64,000 nt of DNA from Parapedobacter defluvii (GCF_014642075.1 NZ_BMIK01000012.1:62001-126000), one strand, 5' to 3'; counted from the stretch's first letter, positions 9,396 to 18,448 are shown. A program made the numbers and translations. The notes: a model not told the origin generated them from the letters alone.

Positions 9396-11030
9396 ATGAA
9401 AAGAATCGGAATTATTTTAATCGCTACGCTTTTGCTTGGAGCAGCGGGGGCTGTAGCCGAAACAGCTGTGCCAAGACCAAAGATGGTGGTGTGTATGGTG
9501 GTAGACCAAATGCGCTGGGATTACTTATATCGCTTCTACGATCGTTATGGTGAAGGCGGGTTCAAGCGGCTGCTAAATGAGGGGTTCAATTGCGACCAGA
9601 CATTAATCAGCTATGCCCCCACCATCACCGGATGCGGACATGCGTCCATATTTACGGGGGCAACCCCGGCCGTCCATGGAATTGTCGGTAACGACTGGCC
9701 GGATTTTGAAAAAGGCTATTCGGTCAATTGCGTCGGCGACGAGAACGTGTCTCCGGTGGGTACCGAATCAAAATCCGGCAAGGCCTCTCCCCGTAACCTG
9801 CTGACAACGACGGTTGGCGACGAACTGAAGATCGCTACCAATTTCAGGAGTAAAGTAATCGGCATCTCGATCAAAGACCGGGCGGCTATTCTTCCCGCAG
9901 GCCATACCGCCGATGCCGCGTTCTGGTTTGATAAATCCAGCAACAGCTTTATCACCAGCACTTACTATATGAGCGAGTTGCCGGAGTGGGTAAAGTCTTT
10001 CAACAGCCGCGGAGTTGCGCAAAAATACCTTAACCAGGGATGGAAAACCTTGTATCCGATTGATTCGTATACCCAAAGTACACCGGATGATATGCCGTAT
10101 GAATCCCGGTTTGCCAATGAAAAGCGTCCGGTGTTTCCCCACCAGTTAATCGACACCGTGACCGGTTTCGACGTGGGCATCAGCAACACACCGTTTGGAA
10201 ACGGGCTATTGCTTACTTTTGCCAAGGAAGCCATCGATGCCTACCAACTGGGTAGGGGTGGAGATACCGATCTGTTGACGGTTAGCCTGTCATCGCCGGA
10301 CGCCATTGGCCATCGTTTCGGCCCCAATTCAATCGAAATAGAAGACAACTACCTCCGTTTGGATAAGGATCTGGAAGACTTCTTTTCCTACCTGGACAAA
10401 ACAATTGGCAAGGACCAATATCTGTTCTTTATCACGGCTGACCACGGCGCTTCACAGTCGCCCGGCTACCTGGCAGCGAATAAGCTACCCTTCGGTTATA
10501 TGAATGAAAAGTATATGCTGGATTCCATTCAAACCGTTATCCGGTCCGAATATGGAATCGACTCGGTAGTTGTTGCGGCCACAAATCAACAACTCTATTT
10601 AAACAATAAGGCCATCGCCGAGCGGGGTGTTTCCAAAGAGGAAGTTGCCGACCGGATTACGGAGCTGCTGATGGAAAGCCCTGGCATAACGGATGCTTTC
10701 GTAACCAAAAAATTAGGGAGTGCCACGTTGGCGGAGCCGATAAAAACCATGATGATCAATGGCTTTCATTTAAAAAGGGGTGGAGACATCGTATTCAGCG
10801 TGCAGTCGGGTTGGAAATGGGGGTCTATATCCGGTGCCTCCCACAGCCATTGGAATGCCTACGATGCCCATATTCCATTAATCTGGATGGGATGGGGTGT
10901 GCGTCCGGGTAAGACAAACCGGCTTGTTCACAATACAGATATCGCGTCCACCCTCGCCTCGCTGCTCCATATCCAGATGCCCAGCGGCAATGTAGGTAGC
11001 GTTATTTATGAGCTGACAGACTTGGAATAA
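9396..11030 (+). CDS. PafA-type alkaline phosphatase
   Basis: A 544-residue member of the alkaline phosphatase superfamily, of the PafA type first known from flavobacteria. After the signal peptide (about 22 residues) come the metal ligands (VVDQMRWDY), the nucleophile region PTITGCGHAS with Thr78, GND with Asn99, and KDR with Lys160 and Arg162. These line up with the known PafA residues Thr79, Asn100, Lys162 and Arg164, each shifted by one or two. C-terminal metal ligands are in TADHGASQSPG and SHSHWN. It should be a periplasmic phosphate-monoester hydrolase. It lies 109 nt after the metallophosphatase gene, together forming a phosphate-release pair. Confidence 0.9.
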   Translation: MKRIGIILIATLLLGAAGAVAETAVPRPKMVVCMVVDQMRWDYLYRFYDRYGEGGFKRLLNEGFNCDQTLISYAPTITGCGHASIFTGATPAVHGIVGNDWPDFEKGYSVNCVGDENVSPVGTESKSGKASPRNLLTTTVGDELKIATNFRSKVIGISIKDRAAILPAGHTADAAFWFDKSSNSFITSTYYMSELPEWVKSFNSRGVAQKYLNQGWKTLYPIDSYTQSTPDDMPYESRFANEKRPVFPHQLIDTVTGFDVGISNTPFGNGLLLTFAKEAIDAYQLGRGGDTDLLTVSLSSPDAIGHRFGPNSIEIEDNYLRLDKDLEDFFSYLDKTIGKDQYLFFITADHGASQSPGYLAANKLPFGYMNEKYMLDSIQTVIRSEYGIDSVVVAATNQQLYLNNKAIAERGVSKEEVADRITELLMESPGITDAFVTKKLGSATLAEPIKTMMINGFHLKRGGDIVFSVQSGWKWGSISGASHSHWNAYDAHIPLIWMGWGVRPGKTNRLVHNTDIASTLASLLHIQMPSGNVGSVIYELTDLE

Positions 11031-11374
11031 GAAAGCATCTAGAATGATACGCAGTCGGTTATGAATGTTGAAAAATCGACGCTTAGCATTGGGGTCGTTA
11101 GCCCTGGTTTGGTTGTTGCTCTATTTTCTATACCGGAACCGGATTTTTGTAAAAGTGTAGGTTAACGGGACCGGCGGGGTAGACCTGTATGATGAATCGA
11201 GTAGGCAACCGCTTGGAATCATTGGACATCCTCGAAAAGAAGGATTATACCTCAGGTATGACCTTATGCAAATATCCTATAACAACAGGATAAAATGAAA
11301 TAACCTTCCGCTTCTTAAAATATAGAACTTCGGGCTGTTATAAGCTAACTGATTATAAACCCGTAAAAATCAAC
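11031..11374. other. Intergenic region with a broken small reading frame
   Basis: 344 bases without an intact gene of normal size. They hold an interrupted small frame (11065-11298) and a sequence ATCCTATAAC at 11274 that resembles the shared upstream element but has no good -7 box at the usual distance (GAACTTCG at 11325-11332). The promoter of the following eight-gene operon should lie here, but I cannot place it with confidence. Confidence 0.5.
11065..11298 (+). pseudogene. Possible interrupted small membrane-peptide gene
   Basis: An ATG at 11065 opens a 31-codon frame with a basic start and a hydrophobic stretch (LALGSLALVWLLLYFLY), ended by TAG at 11158-11160. The same frame stays open for 45 more codons to a TGA at 11296-11298. 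It may be a small membrane protein, a gene broken by one nonsense mutation, or chance. No homologue is recognised. Confidence 0.25.
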
Positions 11375-13114
11375 ATGGCATTTAATATAAATGGAAGTAA
11401 GGACAAATACGACGTCATTATTGTCGGGTCCGGTGCGGGCGGAGGTATGGCCGGTTACGTGCTGGCACATGCAGGCTTGAGGGTATTGATGCTGGAATCC
11501 GGTCCTTTTTTCGATCCAGCCAAAGATTCGTTACAGATGCGCTGGCCCTGGGAGTCACCGCGCAGAGGCGCATCTACAAACCGTGCCTTTGGAGATTTCG
11601 ATGGTGCTTTTGGGGGATGGGAAATCGACGGCGAGCCTTATACCAATAACGAAGGAAGCGAATTCCGGTGGTTCAGGTCGCGGATGCTGGGGGGCCGGAC
11701 AAACCATTGGGGCCGCATTTCCCTGCGTTTTGGTCCAAAGGATTTTAAAGGGGGAAGCTTTGACGGTGCCACCGACGACTGGCCGATCACGTATGAGGAA
11801 GTCAAGCCTTACTATGACAAAGTTGATGTGTTGATCGGTGTGTATGGCACCAATGAAGGACTGGAAGACGATCCCGACGGTATTTTTCTGAAACCACCCA
11901 AGCCGAGGCTCCACGAAATACTTATTATGGAAGAGGCAAAGAAAAAAGGGATTCCCGTAATTCCGGGCAGGGGCTCGGTACTTACCGAACCGTTGAAAAA
12001 CAACAGTCAACGGGGTGTGTGTTTCAACTGCGGTCAATGCGGCAGGTCCTGTAAGGTGTATGGAGATTTTTCGTCGTCGTCTGCGTTGGTGATCCCTGCC
12101 ATCCGGACCGGCAACCTGGAAGTGCTTCCAAATTCGTTGGTACGCGAAGTGCTGGTAGACGGGGATGGGCTGGCCAAAGGCGTTTCCTACGTAAGCAAAG
12201 AAGATATGCAGGAATATCAGGTTTACGGCGAGCAGGTGATATTGGCCGCCAGTGCCTGCGAATCGGCCCGTATCCTGCTGAATTCGAAATCCAGGCAACA
12301 TCCGCAGGGACTGGCCAACAGCAGTGGGGTGGTGGGCAGATACCTTCACGATTCCACGGGAGTAAGTGTAGCGGCATACCTTCCCCGGTTGAAAGACCGC
12401 AAGCGGTATAACGAAGATGGCGTCGGTAGTTTGCACGTCTATGCACCGTGGTGGCTGGATAATTCGAAGCTGGATTTTCCGAGGGGCTATCACATCGAAT
12501 TCGGCGGAGGGATGAACATGCCTTCTTATGGATACCTCAATGATTTGCCCCGGTTTAATGGGGCGTTGGCCCAGACCAATGGGGAGGTCAAGAAAAGCGG
12601 CGGATATGGTAGGTCCCTGAAAGAAGAATACCGCAGTTATTTCGGGACTAAGGTGGTGCTGGCCGGACGGGGTTTGGCAATTGCGCGAAAGGACAATTAC
12701 TGTGAAATAGATTCCAATACTGTCGATAAATATGGTATCCCGGTATTGAAATTTCACTACAAATGGCACGATGCGGAGATCAAACAGGGCAGGCACATGC
12801 AGGACACTTTCCATGATCTGTTCACCGGAATGGGTGCCGTCATCACCTCACAGTATGTAGGTGCGGACCGGAACTACGGCCTCAAAAAGCCCGGCGAGAT
12901 TATTCATGAGGTGGGTACCGTACGGATGGGAGACGATCCGAAAACATCGGCCCTGAATAAATGGTGCCAGGCCCATGACTGCAAGAACCTGTTTGTCGTA
13001 GACGGGGCTCCTTTTGTGCAGCAGGGCGACAAAAACCCTACGTGGACGATACTGGCGCTGTCCATGCGGACGTCGGAATATATTTTGGAACAACGGAAAA
13101 GACGTAATCTGTAA
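11375..13114 (+). CDS. GMC-family FAD oxidoreductase (gluconate dehydrogenase-like large subunit)
   Basis: A 579-residue GMC oxidoreductase. The FAD-binding motif DVIIVGSGAGGGMAGYVL is at the N-terminus, RMLGGRTNHWG is the second GMC signature, and the C-terminus has the catalytic His (HEVGTVRMG) and Asn (GDKNPTW). It would oxidise a sugar hydroxyl, possibly C3 of a glycoside, passing electrons to an outside acceptor. It has no export signal; the small subunit 5 nt downstream has a Tat signal and may carry it out as a folded complex, as in related gluconate or glucose dehydrogenases. Odd: C216-x2-C219-x2-C222-x3-C226 forms a ferredoxin-like iron-sulfur motif. It is the first gene of the 11375-19331 operon. 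Confidence 0.88.
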   Translation: MAFNINGSKDKYDVIIVGSGAGGGMAGYVLAHAGLRVLMLESGPFFDPAKDSLQMRWPWESPRRGASTNRAFGDFDGAFGGWEIDGEPYTNNEGSEFRWFRSRMLGGRTNHWGRISLRFGPKDFKGGSFDGATDDWPITYEEVKPYYDKVDVLIGVYGTNEGLEDDPDGIFLKPPKPRLHEILIMEEAKKKGIPVIPGRGSVLTEPLKNNSQRGVCFNCGQCGRSCKVYGDFSSSSALVIPAIRTGNLEVLPNSLVREVLVDGDGLAKGVSYVSKEDMQEYQVYGEQVILAASACESARILLNSKSRQHPQGLANSSGVVGRYLHDSTGVSVAAYLPRLKDRKRYNEDGVGSLHVYAPWWLDNSKLDFPRGYHIEFGGGMNMPSYGYLNDLPRFNGALAQTNGEVKKSGGYGRSLKEEYRSYFGTKVVLAGRGLAIARKDNYCEIDSNTVDKYGIPVLKFHYKWHDAEIKQGRHMQDTFHDLFTGMGAVITSQYVGADRNYGLKKPGEIIHEVGTVRMGDDPKTSALNKWCQAHDCKNLFVVDGAPFVQQGDKNPTWTILALSMRTSEYILEQRKRRNL

Positions 13115-13119
13115 TTACG

Positions 13120-13758
13120 ATGAATAAAATGAAGCGAAGAGATGCCCTGAAAGCCATTGGCGTGTCCATGGTGGCAAGCGGGTTTCTTTTTCACCGATGT
13201 GGTAACGAAAAAACAGATCGGGTAATCTCCCGGATCAATCTGGAACTGAAGGAAGGCAGGGAGCTTTGGGAACGGGAGCGGCTTGAAGAACTGAATTCGT
13301 TTACATTCTTTGATCAGCATGAAAAAGAAACGCTTACCGAACTGGTGGATCTGGTCATACCCGCGGATGAAGATTCCCCGGCTGCTTCCGGCGTGGGGGT
13401 GCCCGATTTCATCGAGTTTATCGTAAAAGACCAACCGGAATTGCAGCAGCCGATGCGGGATGGATTGAAGTGGATAGACGATTACTCCCAACAGCAATTC
13501 CGGGGTGCTTTCACGGGGATCACAGCTGATCAGCGGACGCAAGTGCTGGACCGCATTGCCTATCCGGAACCGGAAAGCAGCGAATTGCAATCGGGCATCG
13601 CATTTTTTGCGCTGTTGAGAGAGCTGACAGCTTCGGGATATTTTACGACAAAAGCGGGCATCGAATACCTGGGATACGTGGGTAACCGGCCGAATGTATG
13701 GGAAGGGGTGCCCACGGATGTCCTCCGGCAATATCACCTGACGCATTTAATTACGTAA
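13120..13758 (+). CDS. Gluconate 2-dehydrogenase subunit 3 family protein, Tat signal
   Basis: A 212-residue protein beginning with a twin-arginine motif (KRRDALKAIG) and a hydrophobic stretch, then the family core TLTELVDLVIPADEDSPAASGVGVPDFIE. This family is the small subunit of membrane-bound FAD sugar dehydrogenases and is needed for export and maturation of the large GMC subunit. The gene follows the GMC gene by 5 nt, so the two should form one periplasmic enzyme. No cytochrome subunit is encoded next to them; the nearest c-type cytochrome domains are at 48122 and 52395. Confidence 0.85.
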   Translation: MNKMKRRDALKAIGVSMVASGFLFHRCGNEKTDRVISRINLELKEGRELWERERLEELNSFTFFDQHEKETLTELVDLVIPADEDSPAASGVGVPDFIEFIVKDQPELQQPMRDGLKWIDDYSQQQFRGAFTGITADQRTQVLDRIAYPEPESSELQSGIAFFALLRELTASGYFTTKAGIEYLGYVGNRPNVWEGVPTDVLRQYHLTHLIT

Positions 13759-13776
13759 ACCAAAAAATCCAAAAAT

Positions 13777-15225
13777 ATGAAGCAAGACAGTAAGAAACAG
13801 TCCAGAAGGGATTTCATCAGCACGGCCAGCCTCGCGGTTGCGGGTGTAACCATCGTGCCCCGCCACGTATTGGGCGGCAAAGGATTTATCGCACCCAGCG
13901 ATAAACTGCTGATCGCCGGTGTCGGCGTAGGGGGCAAAGGAAGAAGTGACCTGAAAAACTTTTACGATAGCGGCAAAGCTGAAATTGCCTATTTATGTGA
14001 CGTGGACGACCGGATGGCGAAGGAATCCCGGGAACGGTTCCCCAAAGCGAAGTATTACCACGACTGGAGGGAACTGTTCGATAAGGAATCCAAACATTTC
14101 GATGCAGTGTCTGTGTCTACGCCCGACCATAATCACGCCATCATTGCCATGGGCGCCATGCAACTCGGGAAACACGTATATGTCCAAAAGCCATTGACCC
14201 ATGACATCTATGAGGCACGGAAACTGACCGAAGCGGCAAAAAAATACAAGGTAGTAACCCAGATGGGTAACCAGGGTGCTTCGGGAGACGGGGTCAGGCA
14301 GCTCCGGGAGTGGTTTGATGCGGGTATAATCGGCGATGTACATACGGTCTACACCTGGACAAACCGGCCCGTGTGGCCTCAGGGGATTCCATGGCCTGCC
14401 CAATCACCCACTGTTCCGAAAGAGCTGGACTGGGACCTCTGGCTCGGGACGGCTCCCTACAAAGAATATGTGGACGGGCTCATACCCGGAAGCTGGCGGG
14501 GATGGTGGGATTACGGTACCGGAGCGCTGGGTGATCTGGGCTGCCACCTGCTGGAAGCTCCCTTTTCCGTGCTGGATCTCAAATATCCGATTGACGTGCA
14601 GGCAACTGTTGGCAGCGTTTATACGGCCTTCGGAGAACGGGGTTACTTTAAGGACAGCTGCCCGCCGTCGGGCTACGCGATATTGACTTTTCCCAAAACC
14701 AGCAAAACGCAGGGGGAAATAAAGCTGCATTGGATGGATGGTGGAATCAAGCCGATGCGCCCCGATGAGCTCGAAGCCGAGGAAATCATGGGGGATGGCA
14801 ACAGCGGCATCCTGTTTATCGGTACGAAGGGAAAAATGATGGCCAGTGAATATGCTGCCAATCCGAGGCTGATCCCGGTTTCGAGAACCAAGGAAGTAAC
14901 GGTTCCGCAGCGGTATGAGCGTGTAAAAGACGGTGCGGATGGACACTATGCACAGTGGGTTGAAGGAGCAATCGCCGGCTATGGCAATGCCAAACTAAGT
15001 GCGCCCTTTGAACTATCGGGTCCGCTGACGGAAACGGTGTTGATGGCCAACCTGGCGATACGGGTGGCTGATATCCCCAAACCACGTCCCAGCGGTAAAG
15101 GGTTCATTTACCCGGGAAGCAACAAGCTGATGAAGTGGGACAGCCAGAACATGCGGATTACCAACTACGAGGAGGCCAATCAGTTTGTGAAGCGGGAATA
15201 CAGAAAAGGTTGGGGACAATTATAG
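13777..15225 (+). CDS. Tat-exported Gfo/Idh/MocA oxidoreductase
   Basis: A 482-residue Gfo/Idh/MocA protein with a twin-arginine signal (SRRDFISTASLAVAG). The nucleotide-binding strand is LLIAGVGVGGKGRSD and the usual EKP motif reads QKP (HVYVQKPLTHD), as is common in secreted members of the family. The C-terminal half has the sugar-binding sheet (GSWRGWWDYGTGALGDLGCH). Members of this type oxidise or reduce a sugar hydroxyl with tightly bound NAD(P) and act in the 3-keto-glycoside route in Bacteroides. The position between the GMC pair and the DUF1080 gene (18 nt and about 10 nt gaps) supports that role here. Confidence 0.85.
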   Translation: MKQDSKKQSRRDFISTASLAVAGVTIVPRHVLGGKGFIAPSDKLLIAGVGVGGKGRSDLKNFYDSGKAEIAYLCDVDDRMAKESRERFPKAKYYHDWRELFDKESKHFDAVSVSTPDHNHAIIAMGAMQLGKHVYVQKPLTHDIYEARKLTEAAKKYKVVTQMGNQGASGDGVRQLREWFDAGIIGDVHTVYTWTNRPVWPQGIPWPAQSPTVPKELDWDLWLGTAPYKEYVDGLIPGSWRGWWDYGTGALGDLGCHLLEAPFSVLDLKYPIDVQATVGSVYTAFGERGYFKDSCPPSGYAILTFPKTSKTQGEIKLHWMDGGIKPMRPDELEAEEIMGDGNSGILFIGTKGKMMASEYAANPRLIPVSRTKEVTVPQRYERVKDGADGHYAQWVEGAIAGYGNAKLSAPFELSGPLTETVLMANLAIRVADIPKPRPSGKGFIYPGSNKLMKWDSQNMRITNYEEANQFVKREYRKGWGQL

Positions 15226-15235
15226 CTATAACGTG

Positions 15236-15874
15236 ATGACGTTGAAAATATATTTAATCTGCGGCCTTGCCCTGTGGTTTTCCGGCGTGGCAGCACAAAC
15301 GGGTCGTTGGATGCCACTGTTTGACGGCAAGACATTAAACGGATGGAAAGCAAGCGAAAACGAATCATCCTTCCGTGTCGAAGACGGCTGCATCGTACAG
15401 GAAGGACCGCGGTCTCACCTGTATTATATGGGCGATGTGGGTAGCCATGTGTTCAAGAACTTTGAATTCAAGGCCCAGGTGTACACATTCGAAAATGCCA
15501 ATTCAGGCATTTACTTCCACACCCGTTTCCAGGAAAAAGGGTTTCCCAACTATGGTTACGAGGTACAGGTCAATAATTCGCATCGGGATCCCATCCGTAC
15601 GGGCAGCTTGTACAATGTGGTAGATATTGCGGATAAGTACGCGGTCGATGGGAAATGGTTCGAGCTGTATATCAAAGTGGTGGATAACCACGTTGTTATA
15701 AAAGTGGATGGCACCACCCTGGTGGATTATACCCAGATGGCCGACAAAAGCCGGTTGGTAAGGAAGGAAGATCATTTCGGGCGCTACTTGGATTCCGGAA
15801 CATTCGCCATCCAGGCGCACGATCCGGGTTCAAAAGTAAAGTATAAAGATATTCAGGTAAAAATTTTAGATTAG
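15236..15874 (+). CDS. PF06439 (DUF1080) 3-keto-disaccharide hydrolase-like protein
   Basis: A 212-residue secreted protein with a signal peptide ending near VAAQ and a single jelly-roll domain of the DUF1080 family. Hallmarks are LFDGKTLNGWK, NSGIYFHTRF, NYGYEVQVNN and GTFAIQAHDPGS. The family is now known to include enzymes that cleave 3-keto-glycosides, acting after a dehydrogenase has oxidised C3. A GTG lies 3 nt upstream, but the ATG at 15236 is a natural start. The neighbours, an exported Gfo/Idh enzyme upstream and sugar-processing enzymes downstream, support keto-sugar chemistry in the periplasm. Confidence 0.85.
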   Translation: MTLKIYLICGLALWFSGVAAQTGRWMPLFDGKTLNGWKASENESSFRVEDGCIVQEGPRSHLYYMGDVGSHVFKNFEFKAQVYTFENANSGIYFHTRFQEKGFPNYGYEVQVNNSHRDPIRTGSLYNVVDIADKYAVDGKWFELYIKVVDNHVVIKVDGTTLVDYTQMADKSRLVRKEDHFGRYLDSGTFAIQAHDPGSKVKYKDIQVKILD

Positions 15875-15879
15875 CACGT

Positions 15880-16614
15880 ATGATGAAACCGATTGTTCAG
15901 ATCTCGCTGGATCTTACGGATATTGAAGAAGCGGTGAATACCGCTCATATCGCCTTGCAGGCCGGGGTAGACTGGCTGGAAGTAGGCACCCCGCTCGTGT
16001 TGGCAGAGGGCCTGCACGGGGTGCGCCGGCTGAGAAGCGAATTTCCGGATACACCGTTGGTGGTCGACCTGAAAACCATGGATGGCGGTTACCTGGAAGC
16101 AGAGATGATGGCCAAAGCGGGCGCAACGCACGTTGTGGTCATGGGAAGGGCCCATGCGGAAACCATCAAATGCGTGGTACAGGCCGGGCGAGATTTCGGC
16201 GTGAAGGTGATGGGCGATAACCTCGCCTGCGACTCCATGGTAGACGGCGCCAGGTTTCTGGAAGATCTGGGATGCGATTACGTGATCCACCACATCGGTT
16301 ACGACGAACGGCGGGGACTGGTGGCGCAGGGTTTGGCCTGTCCCAGTCCGCTGGACCAACTTGCCGAAGTGGTGGAAGCGGTACATGTACCCGTTCAGGC
16401 CGTGGGAGGGTTGTCCATTGACCAGGCCATCTCATGCCCTTCTTACGGTGCGCCGTTGGTGGTGCTTGGAGCGCCCCTTACGATTGATGCCGACTCGTTC
16501 AAAACGTCGAGCAGCAACGATCTTCCCGGTGTATTGCGTACCATCTGCAAAAACATCCATTCGCAGTCAATCAACAAGAAATATAAACAACCATGGAGTT
16601 TTTATCAGTCGTAA
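15880..16614 (+). CDS. OMPDC/HUMPS-superfamily decarboxylase or aldolase (hexulose-phosphate-synthase-like)
   Basis: A 244-residue TIM-barrel protein of the orotidine-phosphate decarboxylase suprafamily. The signature D-x-K-x-x-D is present as DLKTMD (Asp63, Lys65, Asp68), with an early aspartate (Asp11) and Glu34 as in hexulose-6-phosphate synthase and 3-keto-L-gulonate-6-phosphate decarboxylase. Those enzymes handle 3-keto sugar phosphates, which fits an operon that makes 3-keto sugars. The C-terminal tail of about 30 residues is basic and looks added. The gene overlaps the next by 22 nt. The exact reaction is not predictable. Confidence 0.75.
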   Translation: MMKPIVQISLDLTDIEEAVNTAHIALQAGVDWLEVGTPLVLAEGLHGVRRLRSEFPDTPLVVDLKTMDGGYLEAEMMAKAGATHVVVMGRAHAETIKCVVQAGRDFGVKVMGDNLACDSMVDGARFLEDLGCDYVIHHIGYDERRGLVAQGLACPSPLDQLAEVVEAVHVPVQAVGGLSIDQAISCPSYGAPLVVLGAPLTIDADSFKTSSSNDLPGVLRTICKNIHSQSINKKYKQPWSFYQS

Positions 16615-17618
16615 ATTTCGATCGCCAAAAGGGTTCGGTGGAGCTCCGGAAGGTGCCCAAACCTTCGCCGAAAAGCGGTGAGGTGATTCTGGAAGTAAAG
16701 AGCGTGGGCGTATGTGGCAGTGATCTGCACCAATGGACGTCCAGTCACAGCTGGGAGGTCAATTACCCGGTTATATTGGGCCATGAATTTGCAGGGGTCA
16801 TCCGCGAAAGCGGCCCGGATGTAAAAAACTGGAAGATCGGCGACCGCGTAGTCAGTGAAACGGCGGCCATCATCAACCCGGATAACCCGTTATCAAAAGT
16901 GGGGCTGTATAACCTTGATCCGTCGCGCAAGGGATTCGGTTACGGCGTCAACGGTGCGATGACCAAATATGTGGCGGTGCCCGCCCGTTGCCTGCATCGC
17001 ATACCGGATACACTGGAGTTCGAGAAAGCTTGCCTGACCGAGCCGTGCAGCGTAGCTTACAATGCGGTGGTGAATAACGCAGATATCAAGCCAGGAGACC
17101 GCGTGCTGGTTATCGGCCCCGGTACCATCGGGATGTTATGCGCGCTGATGGCCCAGTTAAGGGGTGCCGAAGTGGGCATCGTGGGGTTGGAAAGTGACCG
17201 TGTGCGGCTGGACGTTGCAGCGGCCTATGGAATACAACCCCTCACCGGCGATGCAGGTGTCTGGGCAAGGGAGCTGGACGGAATGGGTGCCGATTGTGTG
17301 ATCGATTCCGCAGGAATCAGCCATACGCTCCAAAATGCCATCGACTGGGTTCGGCCCAACGGACAGGTGGTTAAAGTAGGCTGGGGCCCCCAGCCCATCG
17401 GGTTTTCACTGGATCCCATCGTGCAGAAAAACGTACGTATTCAGGGCAGTTTCAGCCACAACTGGCCCGTGTGGGAGAAGGTGATCCGGCTGTTGGCCAC
17501 GGGCCGCCTGGATATAAGCAAAATCGTCGGTGGGATGTGGCCGTTGGAGGAATGGGAAGTGGCGTTCCGCAAGATGAAGGACGGGGAAGTCATAAAAAGT
17601 GTATTGATACCGAAATAA
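16593..17618 (+). CDS. Medium-chain (zinc-type) sugar alcohol/threonine dehydrogenase-like
   Basis: A 341-residue MDR-family dehydrogenase. Catalytic zinc ligands are present (Cys41 in VGVCGSDLHQW, His64 and Glu65 in GHEF, Glu150 in LTEP) and the Rossmann motif is VIGPGTIG. Unusually, the structural-zinc lobe keeps its normal length but all four cysteines are replaced: Asn95, Asn98, Ser101 and Asp109. The enzyme should oxidise a polyol or keto-sugar intermediate with NAD(P) in the cytosol. It overlaps the decarboxylase-like gene by 22 nt, and a short-chain dehydrogenase follows 20 nt later. Confidence 0.85.
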   Translation: MEFLSVVNFDRQKGSVELRKVPKPSPKSGEVILEVKSVGVCGSDLHQWTSSHSWEVNYPVILGHEFAGVIRESGPDVKNWKIGDRVVSETAAIINPDNPLSKVGLYNLDPSRKGFGYGVNGAMTKYVAVPARCLHRIPDTLEFEKACLTEPCSVAYNAVVNNADIKPGDRVLVIGPGTIGMLCALMAQLRGAEVGIVGLESDRVRLDVAAAYGIQPLTGDAGVWARELDGMGADCVIDSAGISHTLQNAIDWVRPNGQVVKVGWGPQPIGFSLDPIVQKNVRIQGSFSHNWPVWEKVIRLLATGRLDISKIVGGMWPLEEWEVAFRKMKDGEVIKSVLIPK

Positions 17619-17638
17619 ACCAATCGGGAGGAACAACC

Positions 17639-18448
17639 ATGCAAAACGATCTATTAAAAGACAAGGTGATCATCGTCACCGGCGCATTTGGAGGAATCGG
17701 ACTCGCAATTGCGAAGGCTTGCCTGAATGCCGGGGCATGGGTGCTGCTGCACGGGCGGAGTGAGCGGAACCGGACCGATGCGCTGGCCTACCTGGACGGC
17801 GGGGAACGGGTTGAACCATTTGTCGGCGACGTAACGCGCGACAACTTTGCACCGGAGCTGGTGGAGGCCACGATACGCCGTTTCGGCAAGATCAATGGCA
17901 TCGTCAACAATGCGGCCTACGTGGTCTCGTCAAATGTGCACGATACGACACTTGCGTTGTTCCGGGAGGTGCTAGAGGTGAATTCGTTGGCACCGTTTTC
18001 CATCATCCAGGCGGCCCTGCCGCATCTGGCGGAAACCAAGGGGGCGGTGGTGAATATCGGCTCGGTCAATGCCTATGCCGGAGAACCGAATTTATTGGCG
18101 TACAGTGTGTCAAAAGGGGCCTTGATGACCCTTACCAGAAACCTGGGAGATACGTTGCACCGGGATTTGGGGATACGGGTAAACCAACTGAATGTGGGAT
18201 GGGTGCTGACCGAAAAAGAACAGGAACGGAAGGTAGGTCACGGATTGCCTCCGGATTGGTATACCCTTATTTCTCCGATGTATGCGCCCGCCCGGAGGTT
18301 ACTGGATCCGATGGAAGTTGCAAACTCCGCGGTATTCTGGCTTTCTGATCTGCTGGGGCCTGTAAGCGGACACGCGATTGAACTTGAACAGCATCCCATC
18401 ATCGGAAGAAATCCCGAAAAAAACGTAGACGCGTTAGACATCGATTGA
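17639..18448 (+). CDS. Short-chain dehydrogenase/reductase
   Basis: A 269-residue classical SDR. The cofactor motif TGAFGGIG is at residues 14-21, NNAA near 90, Ser142 in NIGSVNAY, and the catalytic YxxxK is Tyr155/Lys159. It would interconvert a hydroxyl and a keto group on a sugar or sugar acid. The open frame extends back to 17471 inside the preceding gene, but the ATG at 17639 has a good Shine-Dalgarno-like GGGAGGA a few bases upstream and the SDR fold starts right after it. The downstream isomerase gene begins 1 nt after its stop. The GLPPDWYTLISPMYAPARRL segment is the substrate-loop region. Confidence 0.85.
   Translation: MQNDLLKDKVIIVTGAFGGIGLAIAKACLNAGAWVLLHGRSERNRTDALAYLDGGERVEPFVGDVTRDNFAPELVEATIRRFGKINGIVNNAAYVVSSNVHDTTLALFREVLEVNSLAPFSIIQAALPHLAETKGAVVNIGSVNAYAGEPNLLAYSVSKGALMTLTRNLGDTLHRDLGIRVNQLNVGWVLTEKEQERKVGHGLPPDWYTLISPMYAPARRLLDPMEVANSAVFWLSDLLGPVSGHAIELEQHPIIGRNPEKNVDALDID

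Noticed and set aside
11274-11332. Seventh copy of the shared promoter element
   Set aside because: ATCCTATAAC is present, but the expected -7 box position reads GAACTTCG and the proximal repeat is poor; kept only as a weak possibility.
11555-12814. 419-codon open frame antisense to the GMC gene
   Set aside because: Antisense shadow of a well-supported coding gene; no motif, signal or start context.
17471-17638. Extended N-terminus of the SDR gene
   Set aside because: The extension overlaps the preceding dehydrogenase gene and has no SDR features; a clear ribosome binding site precedes the ATG at 17639.
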